A stretch of DNA of 64,000 nt from Henriciella sp. AS95. Lineage in GTDB: Bacteria > Pseudomonadota > Alphaproteobacteria > Caulobacterales > Hyphomonadaceae. Shown piece after piece: positions 46,307-55,175 of the stretch. The stretch is taken from the NCBI RefSeq assembly GCF_038900055.1, contig NZ_JBBMQM010000001.1:248001-312000 (forward strand), read 5' to 3'. Each line of letters begins with the position of its first letter. Position 1 is the stretch's first letter. Under the pieces are notes generated by a model. It ran no database searches. It was not told the DNA's origin and worked only from the letters and a program-made list of their open reading frames with translations. Made by a program: the position numbers and the translations under genes.

Positions 46307-48223
46307 ATGTTTGACTCGAATATCCTTCTTGCTGCCGTGGGCTCCGACAGCCTGATCTTCGCCTGCGCAATGATCGGGGCACTGGGCCTTGGCGCGCAGT
46401 GGCTGGCCTGGCGTCTGCAGGCCCCGGCGATCGTTCTGATGGCGCTTGCCGGCCTTGCGGCCGGACCGCTCTGGCAAGTGATCTGGGGCGATCCTCTTCT
46501 GGATCCGTCAGCGACGTTTGGCGATCTGTTGCGCCCGATTGTGTCCTTGTCGGTTGCGGTCATCCTGTTCGAAGGTGGCCTCATTCTGAAGTTTGAGAAT
46601 TTGCGCGACGCTGGCGCTGCCGTTCGACGAATGGTGTTCTTTGGCGGACCGCTCGCATGGTTCCTGGGGTCTTTGGCCGCGCATTATGCCGCTGGGCTCG
46701 ATTGGGCGAGTGCCATTGTGCTTGCAGGTGTCATGGTGGTGACCGGTCCGACCGTGATCATGCCACTCATGCGGCAATCAAAGCTTTCCGGCCGACCGGC
46801 GCAGTTCCTCAAATGGGAAGGCATCGTCAACGACCCGGTAGGCGCCCTGTTTGCCGTCGCCGCTTATGAGATCATCCGGGTGGCCTCGCAGGGCGACTCG
46901 ACACTCTGGGCCGGTATGTGGATCCTGATGGCCGCTGGCATCGGTATCTTTCTCGGCGTCGCGTTCGGGTTCGCGATGTCGCGGGCGTTCCGCGAAGGCT
47001 GGACGCCTGAATACCTCAAAGCGCCGCTGATCTTTGCGTCGATTATTCTCTGTTACGCGCTTGCCGAAGAAGTCGAACACGAAACTGGCCTCGTTGCGGT
47101 GACCGCTTACGGCATGACCCTTGCCAATTCACGGCTTGCCGACCTCTCTGAACTGCGGAAGTTCAAGGAGGATATTGCCGTTCTGCTTGTCTCAGGCGTC
47201 TTCGTGATCCTGACGGCTGACCTAACGCCGTCCATCATAAAATCGGCGCTGAACCTCAACACGCTGATATTCCTGTTGGTGATGCTGTTTGTTGTTCGTC
47301 CGCTATCGGTCTGGATCGCGACCGCCGGTACGCTTAGCCGCAAGGAAGCGCTGCTGCTTGGCTGGATTGCGCCTCGAGGCATTGTTGCGGTGGCAGTCTC
47401 GGGCCTTTTCGGCACGCTCTTGGTCGACCTGTCGCGGGAAGGCCGCTTCTACTTCTCCGGGGCTGACCAGATTGTGCCGCTGGCCTTTGCCATGGTCTTC
47501 ACAACAGTGGTGCTGCACGGTTTCACCATCGGCCCGCTTGCCCGCCGCCTCGGCCTGGCCCGCGCAGAGAAGCCCGGCGTCCTGCTCGTCGGTGCGAACT
47601 CCTGGAGCGTTGAATTTGCGAAGGCACTGAAGGCGTCCAAGATCGACGTAATCATGGCGGACTCCAATTATCGTCGTCTGCGTCCGGCGAGAGAAGCCGG
47701 TCTCGACACTTTCCTGGGCGAAGTCCTGTCTGAAGATGCCGAGATCAAGCTCGACCACTCCCGCTTCGCCACTGTGATCGCCCTGTCGACCAACGACTCG
47801 CACAATGCGCTCGTCTGCAACCAGTTTGCGCCCGAAGTTGGCCGCCACAGGGTTTTCCAGCTTTCATTGTCGGAAGGCGATGAAGTGGATGACAAGTCCG
47901 TCGGGTCTTCTGCGCGCGGCCGCACATTGATCAGACGCGGGCGCACTTATGACGGTCTGGTTCGCGACCAGTATCGCGGCTGGACCTTCTCGCGCACGCG
48001 CCTCACTGAAAAATACACACTCGAGCAGTATCTCGCCGATCGGCCCAAAGGCGACATCGTCGCGGAAATCCGGCCGGATGGATCTCTCGTGCTGCTGGGA
48101 CCAAGCCGCGAGGCGCGCGGGGGCGACGGCGCCACGATCATCAGCTTTGCGCCCGAGCAGCAACCCGTTCGTCAGGCTCAGGCTGATTCAAGCAGCGCAG
48201 AAACAGAACCTGCAAAGGGCTGA
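46307..48223 (+). CDS. CPA1-type sodium/proton (cation:proton) antiporter with Rossmann regulatory domain
   Basis: A 638-residue inner-membrane antiporter. About twelve helices include 'VMVVTGPTVIMPLMRQ' and 'KWEGIVNDPVGALFAVAA', where the NDP motif carries the ion-binding Asp typical of NhaP-like exchangers. After residue ~420 a TrkA-N/RCK-like Rossmann domain follows ('PGVLLVGANSWSVEFAKAL', 'VIALSTNDSHNALVC'), which suggests nucleotide or ion gating. The C-terminus is disordered. Role: pH and sodium homeostasis, fitting a marine organism. Confidence 0.9.
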   Translation: MFDSNILLAAVGSDSLIFACAMIGALGLGAQWLAWRLQAPAIVLMALAGLAAGPLWQVIWGDPLLDPSATFGDLLRPIVSLSVAVILFEGGLILKFENLRDAGAAVRRMVFFGGPLAWFLGSLAAHYAAGLDWASAIVLAGVMVVTGPTVIMPLMRQSKLSGRPAQFLKWEGIVNDPVGALFAVAAYEIIRVASQGDSTLWAGMWILMAAGIGIFLGVAFGFAMSRAFREGWTPEYLKAPLIFASIILCYALAEEVEHETGLVAVTAYGMTLANSRLADLSELRKFKEDIAVLLVSGVFVILTADLTPSIIKSALNLNTLIFLLVMLFVVRPLSVWIATAGTLSRKEALLLGWIAPRGIVAVAVSGLFGTLLVDLSREGRFYFSGADQIVPLAFAMVFTTVVLHGFTIGPLARRLGLARAEKPGVLLVGANSWSVEFAKALKASKIDVIMADSNYRRLRPAREAGLDTFLGEVLSEDAEIKLDHSRFATVIALSTNDSHNALVCNQFAPEVGRHRVFQLSLSEGDEVDDKSVGSSARGRTLIRRGRTYDGLVRDQYRGWTFSRTRLTEKYTLEQYLADRPKGDIVAEIRPDGSLVLLGPSREARGGDGATIISFAPEQQPVRQAQADSSSAETEPAKG

Positions 48224-48230
48224 CACCCGA

Positions 48231-48950
48231 TTAGACGGTGACCGCATGGAGACTTGCCCCATGTCGGCGCAGCCAGGCCCGCTCCCGCTTCCAGCCGGGC
48301 CGGCAACGAGCGACATGCGCCCAGAAGCGGTTGCTATGGTTCATCTCCAGAAGGTGAGCGCATTCATGCGCTGCGACGTATTCCAGCACGTCTGGCGGCG
48401 CCATGACGAGCCGCCAGGAAAAGGCGAGGCGTCCATCCGACGTGCATGACCCCCAGCGCGAACGGGTATCTTTCACGGTCACGCGCCGGGCATCGACGCC
48501 GAGCGTCTCGCAATACTGGTCGACGGCCCGGCTCAGCTGCTCCTTGGCGTGCTTGCGCAGGAAGCGCTCTGCGCGCCTGCCAATCGTTGCAGGGTCGCCC
48601 GGCAGGGATAAAATCAGCGGCTCGCCAGCAATAAGGCGGGCGCGGCGACCTTCCCCTTCGAGCGAAATGACACATTCTTGCCCCAATAGAGAAAAGGCGT
48701 CACCGGCCTGAAGGCTGATTTGCCGGGGCAACATGTCGAGCCGGCTTTCAATCCATTCGAGGCGTTCTTCGGCGAACCGTGCCGCATCTTTCACCATCCG
48801 TTTATGTGGTGCAATCGCAACAGCTTCGCGCTTTTGTTCATCAAGCCTTAGGATAAGTCGCTTAGCGCGCGGATTGATCTTGATCCGAACAGCGATTTCT
48901 TGTCCGGATCGAGAAGTCAGGGTCAGCGTCTGGTTTTTATCGACAGTCAT
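48231..48950 (-). CDS. YgjP-like zinc metallopeptidase (DUF45/SprT-like)
   Basis: A 239-residue protein with zinc motif HECAH in 'YVAAHECAHLLEMNHSNRFW' and the upstream 'TRSRWGSCTSDGRLAFSWRL' typical of the YgjP/DUF45 group, believed to be cytoplasmic metal-dependent peptidases. Start at 48950 (MTVDKNQ) is chosen because longer forms run toward the divergent lipoprotein gene; 48974 is the main alternative. No strong ribosome site for either. Confidence 0.85.
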   Translation of the reverse strand: MTVDKNQTLTLTSRSGQEIAVRIKINPRAKRLILRLDEQKREAVAIAPHKRMVKDAARFAEERLEWIESRLDMLPRQISLQAGDAFSLLGQECVISLEGEGRRARLIAGEPLILSLPGDPATIGRRAERFLRKHAKEQLSRAVDQYCETLGVDARRVTVKDTRSRWGSCTSDGRLAFSWRLVMAPPDVLEYVAAHECAHLLEMNHSNRFWAHVARCRPGWKRERAWLRRHGASLHAVTV

Positions 48951-49014
48951 GATATTGCTCGAATCACGGCGCATTAAACCTAGCCATTGGATACAGTGAA
49001 GGGGAACTGAAATA

Positions 49015-50595
49015 ATGAAATATCTACTTAGCGGCGTCGCGGCGCTAGCAGTCCTGAGCGGCTGCGGGCCTTCAGGCGACAAGACAGGCGATGCGCCACT
49101 CGGAGATGTGAGCATTCGCGCAGGCGATCCTGCTGAAGCCGAAGCCGTCATTTCTGCCATGTCCCTCACCAATTCCGGTGACGGCGCAGTCGCCTATGCA
49201 ACAAAGTCTGTTGATGGTGCGAAGGCAAGCTTTTCAGACATCACGATCGCAGGCGACGATGCCGGCGGCGTGAAAGCTGCTTCTCTCGAATTCGACGGTC
49301 TCGACATGGTCGACGGCAAAGCGTCTTTCTCGAAAATGACGCTCAGCGACATCTCGATCGAAGACGAAGAGATGGACGACACCACTGTGAGCGTCGGCAC
49401 AATTGAAGTTCTGAACCCAACGCCGGAACTGGCCGCATGGCTTGCCTCGTCGTTTGGCGACGCAGAGCCCGCACCTTTCCCGTCGGCAGAGCAAGTCGGT
49501 TTCGACTCCTGGTCGATCAAGGACGTGGCTGTTGGCTTTGACGATGCCGACGCAAAAGGCACGTTCGGTATCAGCAACTTCGAAGTTCGCGATCTGAAAG
49601 ACCAGAAAGCAGCCCGTGCCGTCCTTAGCGGCCTGAAATTTGATGTCCTCGATGAAGACAGCGGCATACCGGTCAAGATGAACCTCGACTCGCTCAGCAT
49701 GTCGGGTCTCGACCTCGCCTTCCTCGAAGCCATTCAGGAGAACCTGGACGATGAGGAAGCCATGATGGAAGCCATCATGTCCAAGGTCTACGACCAGCCG
49801 ATGGATCCGGGCTATGACAAGATCTCACTGAGCAACTTCTCAGTCGATGCCGCAGGCGCAAGCTTCAAGATGCCGTCGCTTGACGCATCCGTAGAGCGCA
49901 ACTCGGACGGTCAACCGGTAAAATACGTCACCAAGCCGTTCTCGATGACGCTTGATGCCGATCCTGATGGCGGCGAAGCTGGCGCAGGTCTCGCTCAAGC
50001 CCTCAGCATGGTCGGCTATGAGTCGGTTGAGCTCAAAGGTGCAGGCGTTTCGACATACGATCCTGACAAAGACATCATCACCTTCGCCGCGAAGGACAAT
50101 TATTTCGAGCTGGTCGACGGCGCGAAATTCTCGTTCGGCGGCAAGCTGGCAGGCTATGCGGCCTACAGCAAGGAAGCCGCAACGGCGTTTGACTTCGAAG
50201 CCATGGCAGAAGGCGAAGAGCCGGATCCGATGGCGCTTCAGGGCGCGCTCGGCGAGCTTGAGCTCTACAATTTCGAGCTCTCCATCGACGATGACAGCCT
50301 TGTCGACCGCATCTTCAATGCCGTGGCCGCCCAGTCCGGTGAAGACCCGGCCCAGATGCGCCAGCAAGCCTCCATGATGATGGGTATGGCCCCGATGATG
50401 GCTCAGGGTAGCGGCGTCGACATGGAAATGGTGACGGAACTTGCAACAGCCGTGTCTGCCTTCATTACCGATCCTGGCACGCTGACCATCAAGCTGAACC
50501 CGGAGAGCCCGCTCTCTGTTGAGACGCTCTCGACGATGGAAGATCCGAGCCTGCTCACCAAAAAGTATCTTGGCTTCTCCGCGACGCATAAATAG
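49015..50595 (+). CDS. Large acidic lipoprotein of unknown function with repeated beta-type segments
   Basis: A 526-residue lipoprotein (lipobox LSGC, Cys17 in 'VAALAVLSGCGPSGD'). The mature chain is acidic and repeats short strands of the type 'KMTLSDISIED', 'FGISNFEVRDL', 'KISLSNFSVDAAGASF' and 'LDSLSMSGLDLAF', suggesting an elongated beta structure. A Met-rich stretch lies near residues 445-470. I do not recognise a family. It lies between a YgjP-like gene (divergent) and a perfect terminator, so it is its own transcription unit, likely in the outer membrane or periplasm. Confidence 0.85.
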   Translation: MKYLLSGVAALAVLSGCGPSGDKTGDAPLGDVSIRAGDPAEAEAVISAMSLTNSGDGAVAYATKSVDGAKASFSDITIAGDDAGGVKAASLEFDGLDMVDGKASFSKMTLSDISIEDEEMDDTTVSVGTIEVLNPTPELAAWLASSFGDAEPAPFPSAEQVGFDSWSIKDVAVGFDDADAKGTFGISNFEVRDLKDQKAARAVLSGLKFDVLDEDSGIPVKMNLDSLSMSGLDLAFLEAIQENLDDEEAMMEAIMSKVYDQPMDPGYDKISLSNFSVDAAGASFKMPSLDASVERNSDGQPVKYVTKPFSMTLDADPDGGEAGAGLAQALSMVGYESVELKGAGVSTYDPDKDIITFAAKDNYFELVDGAKFSFGGKLAGYAAYSKEAATAFDFEAMAEGEEPDPMALQGALGELELYNFELSIDDDSLVDRIFNAVAAQSGEDPAQMRQQASMMMGMAPMMAQGSGVDMEMVTELATAVSAFITDPGTLTIKLNPESPLSVETLSTMEDPSLLTKKYLGFSATHK

Positions 50596-50620
50596 TCGCT
50601 GAAACCAGAACCAGACCATG

Positions 50621-50658
50621 AGGCGCGCCGGTTAACTGACCGGCGCGCCTTTTCTTTT
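50621..50658 (+). terminator. Rho-independent terminator after the acidic lipoprotein gene
   Basis: A perfect 12-bp stem (50621-50632 with 50639-50650) with a six-base loop is followed by TTTCTTTT. It lies 26 bases after the stop codon. Confidence 0.9.
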
Positions 50659-50686
50659 GCCCGCCTCCAGCGCATATGCTGACACG

Positions 50687-51514
50687 ATGAGACTTGCCTA
50701 TTTTGGAGATGTTGTTGGCAAACCAGGCCGCGCGGCGGTGCTGGATCATTTGCCCGAACTTCGCCGGCGCCTTGCGCTGGATTTCACGATTGTGAATGCC
50801 GAGAACGCAGCCGGTGGCTTTGGCCTGACCGAATCCATCGCGAATGATTTCTTCCAGGCTGGCGCCGACTGCCTGACGCTCGGCGATCACGCCTGGGACC
50901 AGCGCGAAGCCATGACCTTTATCGAGCGTGAACCGCGTCTGCTGAGACCGCTCAATTACCCAGAGGCCGCCAAGGCACCGGGTAAGGGTTCGCATGTCTT
51001 TGTCCTGCCGGATGGACGACGGGTTGGCGTCGTGCAGCTGCAGGGAACGGTTTTCATGAAGCAGCAATTGGAAAATGCGTTCCAGCATGCCGATGTCGCG
51101 CTGGATTCCATGCCGCTCGGCATGGCCGTGGATGCACTGATCGTCGATATGCATTGCGAAGCCACGAGCGAAAAAATGGCGATGGGGCATTATTGCGATG
51201 GCCGCGCGAGCCTGGTGGTCGGCAGCCACACTCATGTCCCCACCGCCGACCTCATGATCCTTGAAAACGGGACGGGCTATCAGACCGACGCCGGAATGTG
51301 CGGCGACTATGACAGCGTGATCGGCATGAAGAAGGACAACTCGATCCACCGCTTTGTCACACAGATGCCCGGTGAACGTTATGCGCCTGCGCTCGGCGAA
51401 GGCACCTTGTGCGGCGTCTATATCGAAACCGATGACAAGACAGGTCTCGCCAAACGGATAGAGCCGCTCCGCATCGGCGGACGATTGTCAGAGTATGTGC
51501 CGGTCGTCGACTAG
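50687..51514 (+). CDS. YmdB-family metallophosphoesterase
   Basis: A 275-residue calcineurin-like phosphoesterase of the TIGR00282/YmdB type. 'MRLAYFGDVVGKPGR', 'TIVNAENAAGGFGLT', 'CLTLGDHAWDQREA', 'VDMHCEATSEKMAMG' and 'LVVGSHTHVPTADL' hold the two-metal site. Bacillus YmdB acts as a 2',3'-cyclic nucleotide phosphodiesterase; the substrate here is inferred from the family. The start at 50687 matches the family N-terminus; 50657 would extend into the terminator. It overlaps the convergent EAL gene by four bases. Confidence 0.9.
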   Translation: MRLAYFGDVVGKPGRAAVLDHLPELRRRLALDFTIVNAENAAGGFGLTESIANDFFQAGADCLTLGDHAWDQREAMTFIEREPRLLRPLNYPEAAKAPGKGSHVFVLPDGRRVGVVQLQGTVFMKQQLENAFQHADVALDSMPLGMAVDALIVDMHCEATSEKMAMGHYCDGRASLVVGSHTHVPTADLMILENGTGYQTDAGMCGDYDSVIGMKKDNSIHRFVTQMPGERYAPALGEGTLCGVYIETDDKTGLAKRIEPLRIGGRLSEYVPVVD

Positions 51515-52341
51515 GCGCTGGCCTTCGTCGGAACCTGCGTTGACGGCACCGCCACTTTTTTCGCATCGGTTGCTTCACCAATATGGGTCGCCTTACCGAA
51601 CAGCCAGCCCTGAATAAGCGAGCCTGCGCATTCCCGCGCCCAGTGAAGCTCCCGTGGGGTTTCAACCCCCTCAAAAAGAAGGTGTGCACGCATCTCGTGC
51701 AGCTTCAGAATGATGGAATGCGCAAACTGGCGCGTATCTTCATGCTCCATCATCTTGCGGAACCAGCCAGCATCGACCTTGATAATATCTGGCTGCAGTT
51801 CGATGACGCGCATCAGGTCAGAGCTACCCACGCCGAAATCATCGATCGCCGTGCGGAAGCCAAGAGATTTCAGCTTGTCGACAATTGTCGAGAGCGCCTG
51901 CTTGTCGCCGCCATCTTCCTCGGTGATTTCGAAAACGACGTTGGACGGGGTCAGCCCTTTTTCGCAGACAAGGTCACGATAGAATTCAAGGCCCTTCACC
52001 ATCTGGTCCGTAAAGCGGCATGAGCCCGGATTAAGGTTCACGAACAGGCTGGTATTGCCGAGGCGCCACGCCGCTGTGTTTGCCATGTGCAGCAACAGAC
52101 AGGCCCAGTCGGCGACAAAGCGGTCGCGCTGAGAAAGCCTCGAAAAGAAATCCAGCGGCTCAATCGACCGGCCCTTATAAAGCGGACGGGCAAGCGCCTC
52201 GACGCCATACAACATGCCGGCATTGTTATTGATCGCGTAAATGGGCTGGAAGGCTGAACGAATTTCAAACGAGCCAAAATCGAAGGCCTGGTGTCCGCCA
52301 TCGAGTTCAAAAATCCGGCTACTCAGTCGTGTAAGGTCCAT
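51511..52341 (-). CDS. EAL-domain c-di-GMP phosphodiesterase (stand-alone)
   Basis: A 276-residue cytoplasmic EAL protein. The signature 'YGVEALARP', the metal ligands 'LFVNLNPGS', 'FEITEED', 'AIDDFGVGSSDL', 'IIKVDAGWF' and 'LFEGVET' appear intact, so it is probably active in degrading c-di-GMP. No sensor domain or membrane helix. ATG 52341 with GGAG six bases upstream is preferred over the TTG at 52347. A second c-di-GMP enzyme is at 29928. Confidence 0.92.
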   Translation of the reverse strand: MDLTRLSSRIFELDGGHQAFDFGSFEIRSAFQPIYAINNNAGMLYGVEALARPLYKGRSIEPLDFFSRLSQRDRFVADWACLLLHMANTAAWRLGNTSLFVNLNPGSCRFTDQMVKGLEFYRDLVCEKGLTPSNVVFEITEEDGGDKQALSTIVDKLKSLGFRTAIDDFGVGSSDLMRVIELQPDIIKVDAGWFRKMMEHEDTRQFAHSIILKLHEMRAHLLFEGVETPRELHWARECAGSLIQGWLFGKATHIGEATDAKKVAVPSTQVPTKASA

Positions 52342-52498
52342 CACCAACTCCGCAGTTCTTGACCTTAACCGCTAAGCCTCCTGTCTTAACATCTTCCTTG
52401 CGAAACCTGTAAGTCTGCATCGATATCTTTTAAATCTGCAATCACTCGTCTAGATCGGCGGGGCAACGCCGTTTTGGCGAAACATGAATGAGGACGAC

Positions 52499-53251
52499 AT
52501 GGCTGGACATTCCAAATGGGCCAACATCCAGCACCGCAAAGGTGCACAGGACAAGAAACGCGCTGCCCTGTTTGCGCGCCTGTCCAAGGAAATCACGATC
52601 GCTTCGAAATTGGGCGGTCCGGATCCGGATGCGAATCCACGGCTACGCCTTGCGATCAACAATGCCCGCGGCCAATCCATGCCGAAGGACAATATCAAGC
52701 GCGCCGTGGACAAGGGCCAGGGCGGCGGCAGCGAAGAATATACCGAAATCCGCTATGAGGGCTTCGGCCCGGGCGGGGTCGGGATCATTGTTGAAGCTTC
52801 GACGGACAATAAGAACCGCGCGGCCAGCGAAATCCGGTCGGCTTTCTCGAAGAATGGCGGAAACCTTGGTGAAACCGGTTCGGTTTCGTTTGGTTTCGAT
52901 CAGGTCGGCGAGATCGAGTACCCAAGCGAAGCGGGCGACGAAATGGAAGTCATGGAAGCGGCCATCGAGGCCGGCGCCACCGATGTCCAGTCCGATGAAG
53001 ACGGTCACTGGATCTATACAGAGCGCGAAGATCTGATGGATGTCGCCTCGTCGCTTGAAGGAAAGTTCGGCGAGGTCGAGGCCAAATCGACCAAACTCAT
53101 CTGGAAGCCGCAAAACAATGTCCCGGTTGAAGGCGACCAGGCCGATACGCTCATGAAACTTCTGGATGTTCTTGATGATCTGGACGACGTCCAGAGCGTC
53201 TATGACAATTCAGAACTGTCCGAGGCCGAAGTCGAGCGCCTTTCGAGCTAG
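52499..53251 (+). CDS. YebC/PmpR family protein
   Basis: A 250-residue protein of the YebC family, annotated as transcriptional regulators and lately tied to translation of polyproline-type stalls (TACO1 relatives). The N-terminus '[20 protein letters not shown]' and 'GYGPGGVGI'-like '[14 protein letters not shown]' are diagnostic. GAGGA lies five bases before ATG 52499. A single gene between a divergent EAL gene and an exported MsrA. Confidence 0.95.
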   Translation: MAGHSKWANIQHRKGAQDKKRAALFARLSKEITIASKLGGPDPDANPRLRLAINNARGQSMPKDNIKRAVDKGQGGGSEEYTEIRYEGFGPGGVGIIVEASTDNKNRAASEIRSAFSKNGGNLGETGSVSFGFDQVGEIEYPSEAGDEMEVMEAAIEAGATDVQSDEDGHWIYTEREDLMDVASSLEGKFGEVEAKSTKLIWKPQNNVPVEGDQADTLMKLLDVLDDLDDVQSVYDNSELSEAEVERLSS

Positions 53252-53385
53252 TCTAGCAACGTCAGCGTGGTTAACCCGCCACGGTGCATCGAACACCTTT
53301 TTGTGAGATATGTATCTCACACCTTCAATCCGTGGCCTTCACGGCCATATCGCCGTTAGACAATAACAAATACTCGGCTGACACC

Positions 53386-54042
53386 ATGAAACGCTCACAG
53401 TCCACTCTCATTGCCGCGATCGCTGGAGGCGCCGCGATAGCAATCGGCTTCGTCTGGAATGCCATGGCAGAGCAGGGAACCGACGTGCCGACGGAATCGA
53501 CGCGGCTTTCGACCGCGATCTTCGCAGGCGGCTGCTTCTGGTGCGTGGAGTCTGATTTTGACAAGGTCGACGGCGTGGTCTCGACGATCTCGGGCTATAC
53601 TGGCGGCACGGTTGATAATCCGAGCTACAAGCAGGTCACCTATGGCGACACCGGCCACTATGAGGCGGTAAAAGTCAGCTACGATCCGCAGCGCGTCTCC
53701 TATGAGGAACTTGTCGATCACTTTTTCCATACGATTGACCCGACCGATCCGAGAGGACAGTTCTGCGACAAGGGGCCGAGCTATCGCACGGCTGTGTTCG
53801 TCCAGGACGCCGAAGAGCGCGAGACCGCAGAAGCTGAAATCGAAACCATTGAGGAATCAGGTGTCTTGCCTGGGCCTGTCGTCACAAAAGTCATTGATGC
53901 GAGCGAGTTCTGGCCCGCTGAAGACTATCACCAGGATTATTACCGCACGACGCCGGTCAGATACCGCTTCTATCGACAAGGCTGTGGCCGCGACGCCAAG
54001 TTGAAGAAAATCTGGGGCGACGCGGCGATCACGGCCGATTAG
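53386..54042 (+). CDS. msrA: Exported peptide-methionine (S)-S-oxide reductase
   Basis: A 218-residue MsrA with an N-terminal signal or anchor ('STLIAAIAGGAAIAIGFVWNAMA', residues ~5-27), so it should act in the periplasm. The active site GGCFWC has its nucleophile at C50 with a second Cys at 53, differing from the GCFWG of the cytoplasmic copy; 'GYTGGTVDNPSYKQVTYGDTGHYE' follows. Start 53386 gives the signal directly; the frame extends to 53284 without a ribosome site. Closed by a terminator hairpin. Confidence 0.93.
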   Translation: MKRSQSTLIAAIAGGAAIAIGFVWNAMAEQGTDVPTESTRLSTAIFAGGCFWCVESDFDKVDGVVSTISGYTGGTVDNPSYKQVTYGDTGHYEAVKVSYDPQRVSYEELVDHFFHTIDPTDPRGQFCDKGPSYRTAVFVQDAEERETAEAEIETIEESGVLPGPVVTKVIDASEFWPAEDYHQDYYRTTPVRYRFYRQGCGRDAKLKKIWGDAAITAD

Positions 54043-54066
54043 GCAGACCCTTCAACGCAATGAAGA

Positions 54067-54101
54067 AGCCCCGCAACCGGAATGGCTGCGGGGTTATTTT
54101 T
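54067..54101. terminator. Terminator between exported msrA and convergent lolA
   Basis: A 12-base stem with one mismatch and one wobble (54067-54078 with 54084-54095) is followed on the plus strand by ATTTTT. On the minus strand the tail is CTTCTTC, so it may work weakly for lolA too. Confidence 0.8.
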
Positions 54102-54121
54102 GGTGAACGGATCAGGCGGAC

Positions 54122-55012
54122 TTACCGCTCATCCTCATCGTCATCGACCATCTGGTCCATGCGGAAGAGGCGCGGGTCGACGTTGACGTTCGTCTGAATG
54201 TCTTCCAGAGCCACCAGCGTCGTCTGGCGATTGGCATCCAGAGCACGCCAGCTCAGCAGCTGATAGTTGGACGCGTCGAAGTAAAGCGTCACCGAACCGT
54301 CGGACTCACCGGCCTTGTCCTCGACCGTAATCGCAATATTGCCTTCGGTGCGGCGAACATCCGTGACGCGGGTCTCATTGTCGAAATCGAGCTCATCATC
54401 GAGGATGATGCCAAGTGGTGTCGAAGCAATCGGCACACGGTCCACGGTCTCCAGATCACTGTCTTCCATCGCGACGGTCGTGCCATCGGCCACAATCAGG
54501 ATCGGCGTCGGCTCATCATAATCAAAGCGCATGCGGCCCGGCCGACGGAGCGCAAAGTCGCCTTGCGTCACGCTGCCATCCGGAGAGACTTGCACAAAGC
54601 GGCCCTTGGCTGTCTTTGCATCCGCCAGCGACATCGCTGCCGCCTTCAGGATGGCGCGGCGCTCCGTTGCAGACACAGCCGAGGTTTCTGCGCGTGCCGG
54701 CGCTTCAGTCTCAACAACAGCTTCGGCTTCGTCATCAAATTGTGGCTCGGCGAGGTCAGTGTCTTCCACATCCGCCTGAGCGAGGATGATCTCTGGCTCT
54801 GAACGCACAGGCGCGGGAACTGGCTCTGCTTCAGCCTTTTTGATCTGCACCGGACGTGTGGCTTTCGGGGCCGATGCTTCGGCCGTCGCTGCTGCAATCA
54901 GCTGCGTTGCCGGAGCGACCGACGGAAACATGTCGAAGTGGTCCGCCTGGAAAGCCAGCGGACTTGAGCCCATGATGAACAGGGCTGCGATGGGGTTCAT
55001 AAGAAAGGTCAT
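54122..55012 (-). CDS. lolA: Outer membrane lipoprotein carrier LolA family, with long acidic linker
   Basis: A 296-residue exported protein. A signal-like N-terminus ('MNPIAALFIMGSSPLAF') is followed by about 95 Ala/Glu/Pro-rich residues of low complexity, then the LolA fold from ~residue 118 ('AKGRFVQVSPDGSVTQGDFALRRPGRMRFDY', split over 130-160). LolA ferries lipoproteins across the periplasm. Normal LolA is ~200 residues, so the linker is extra. GGAGA lies before ATG 55012. ftsK is upstream on the same strand. Confidence 0.85.
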   Translation of the reverse strand: MTFLMNPIAALFIMGSSPLAFQADHFDMFPSVAPATQLIAAATAEASAPKATRPVQIKKAEAEPVPAPVRSEPEIILAQADVEDTDLAEPQFDDEAEAVVETEAPARAETSAVSATERRAILKAAAMSLADAKTAKGRFVQVSPDGSVTQGDFALRRPGRMRFDYDEPTPILIVADGTTVAMEDSDLETVDRVPIASTPLGIILDDELDFDNETRVTDVRRTEGNIAITVEDKAGESDGSVTLYFDASNYQLLSWRALDANRQTTLVALEDIQTNVNVDPRLFRMDQMVDDDEDER

Positions 55013-55175
55013 ATCTTTCTCCCGTGTTGGACAAGAGAGATAGCAACGCACGAGCGAGAAAACAGGGCCGAAAAAAGGTATTTCCGCCCAGTTTCGTTGT
55101 CCGTCGTTCAGGCTGACCTGCAGCTAACGCCCTGAATGAACGTCTGTTATATGGAGCCTGCAAAGGCCATTCAGA

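Noticed and set aside
53252-53385. Hairpin after the YebC gene
   Set aside because: The stem is only about five base pairs with no T-run, too weak to call a terminator.
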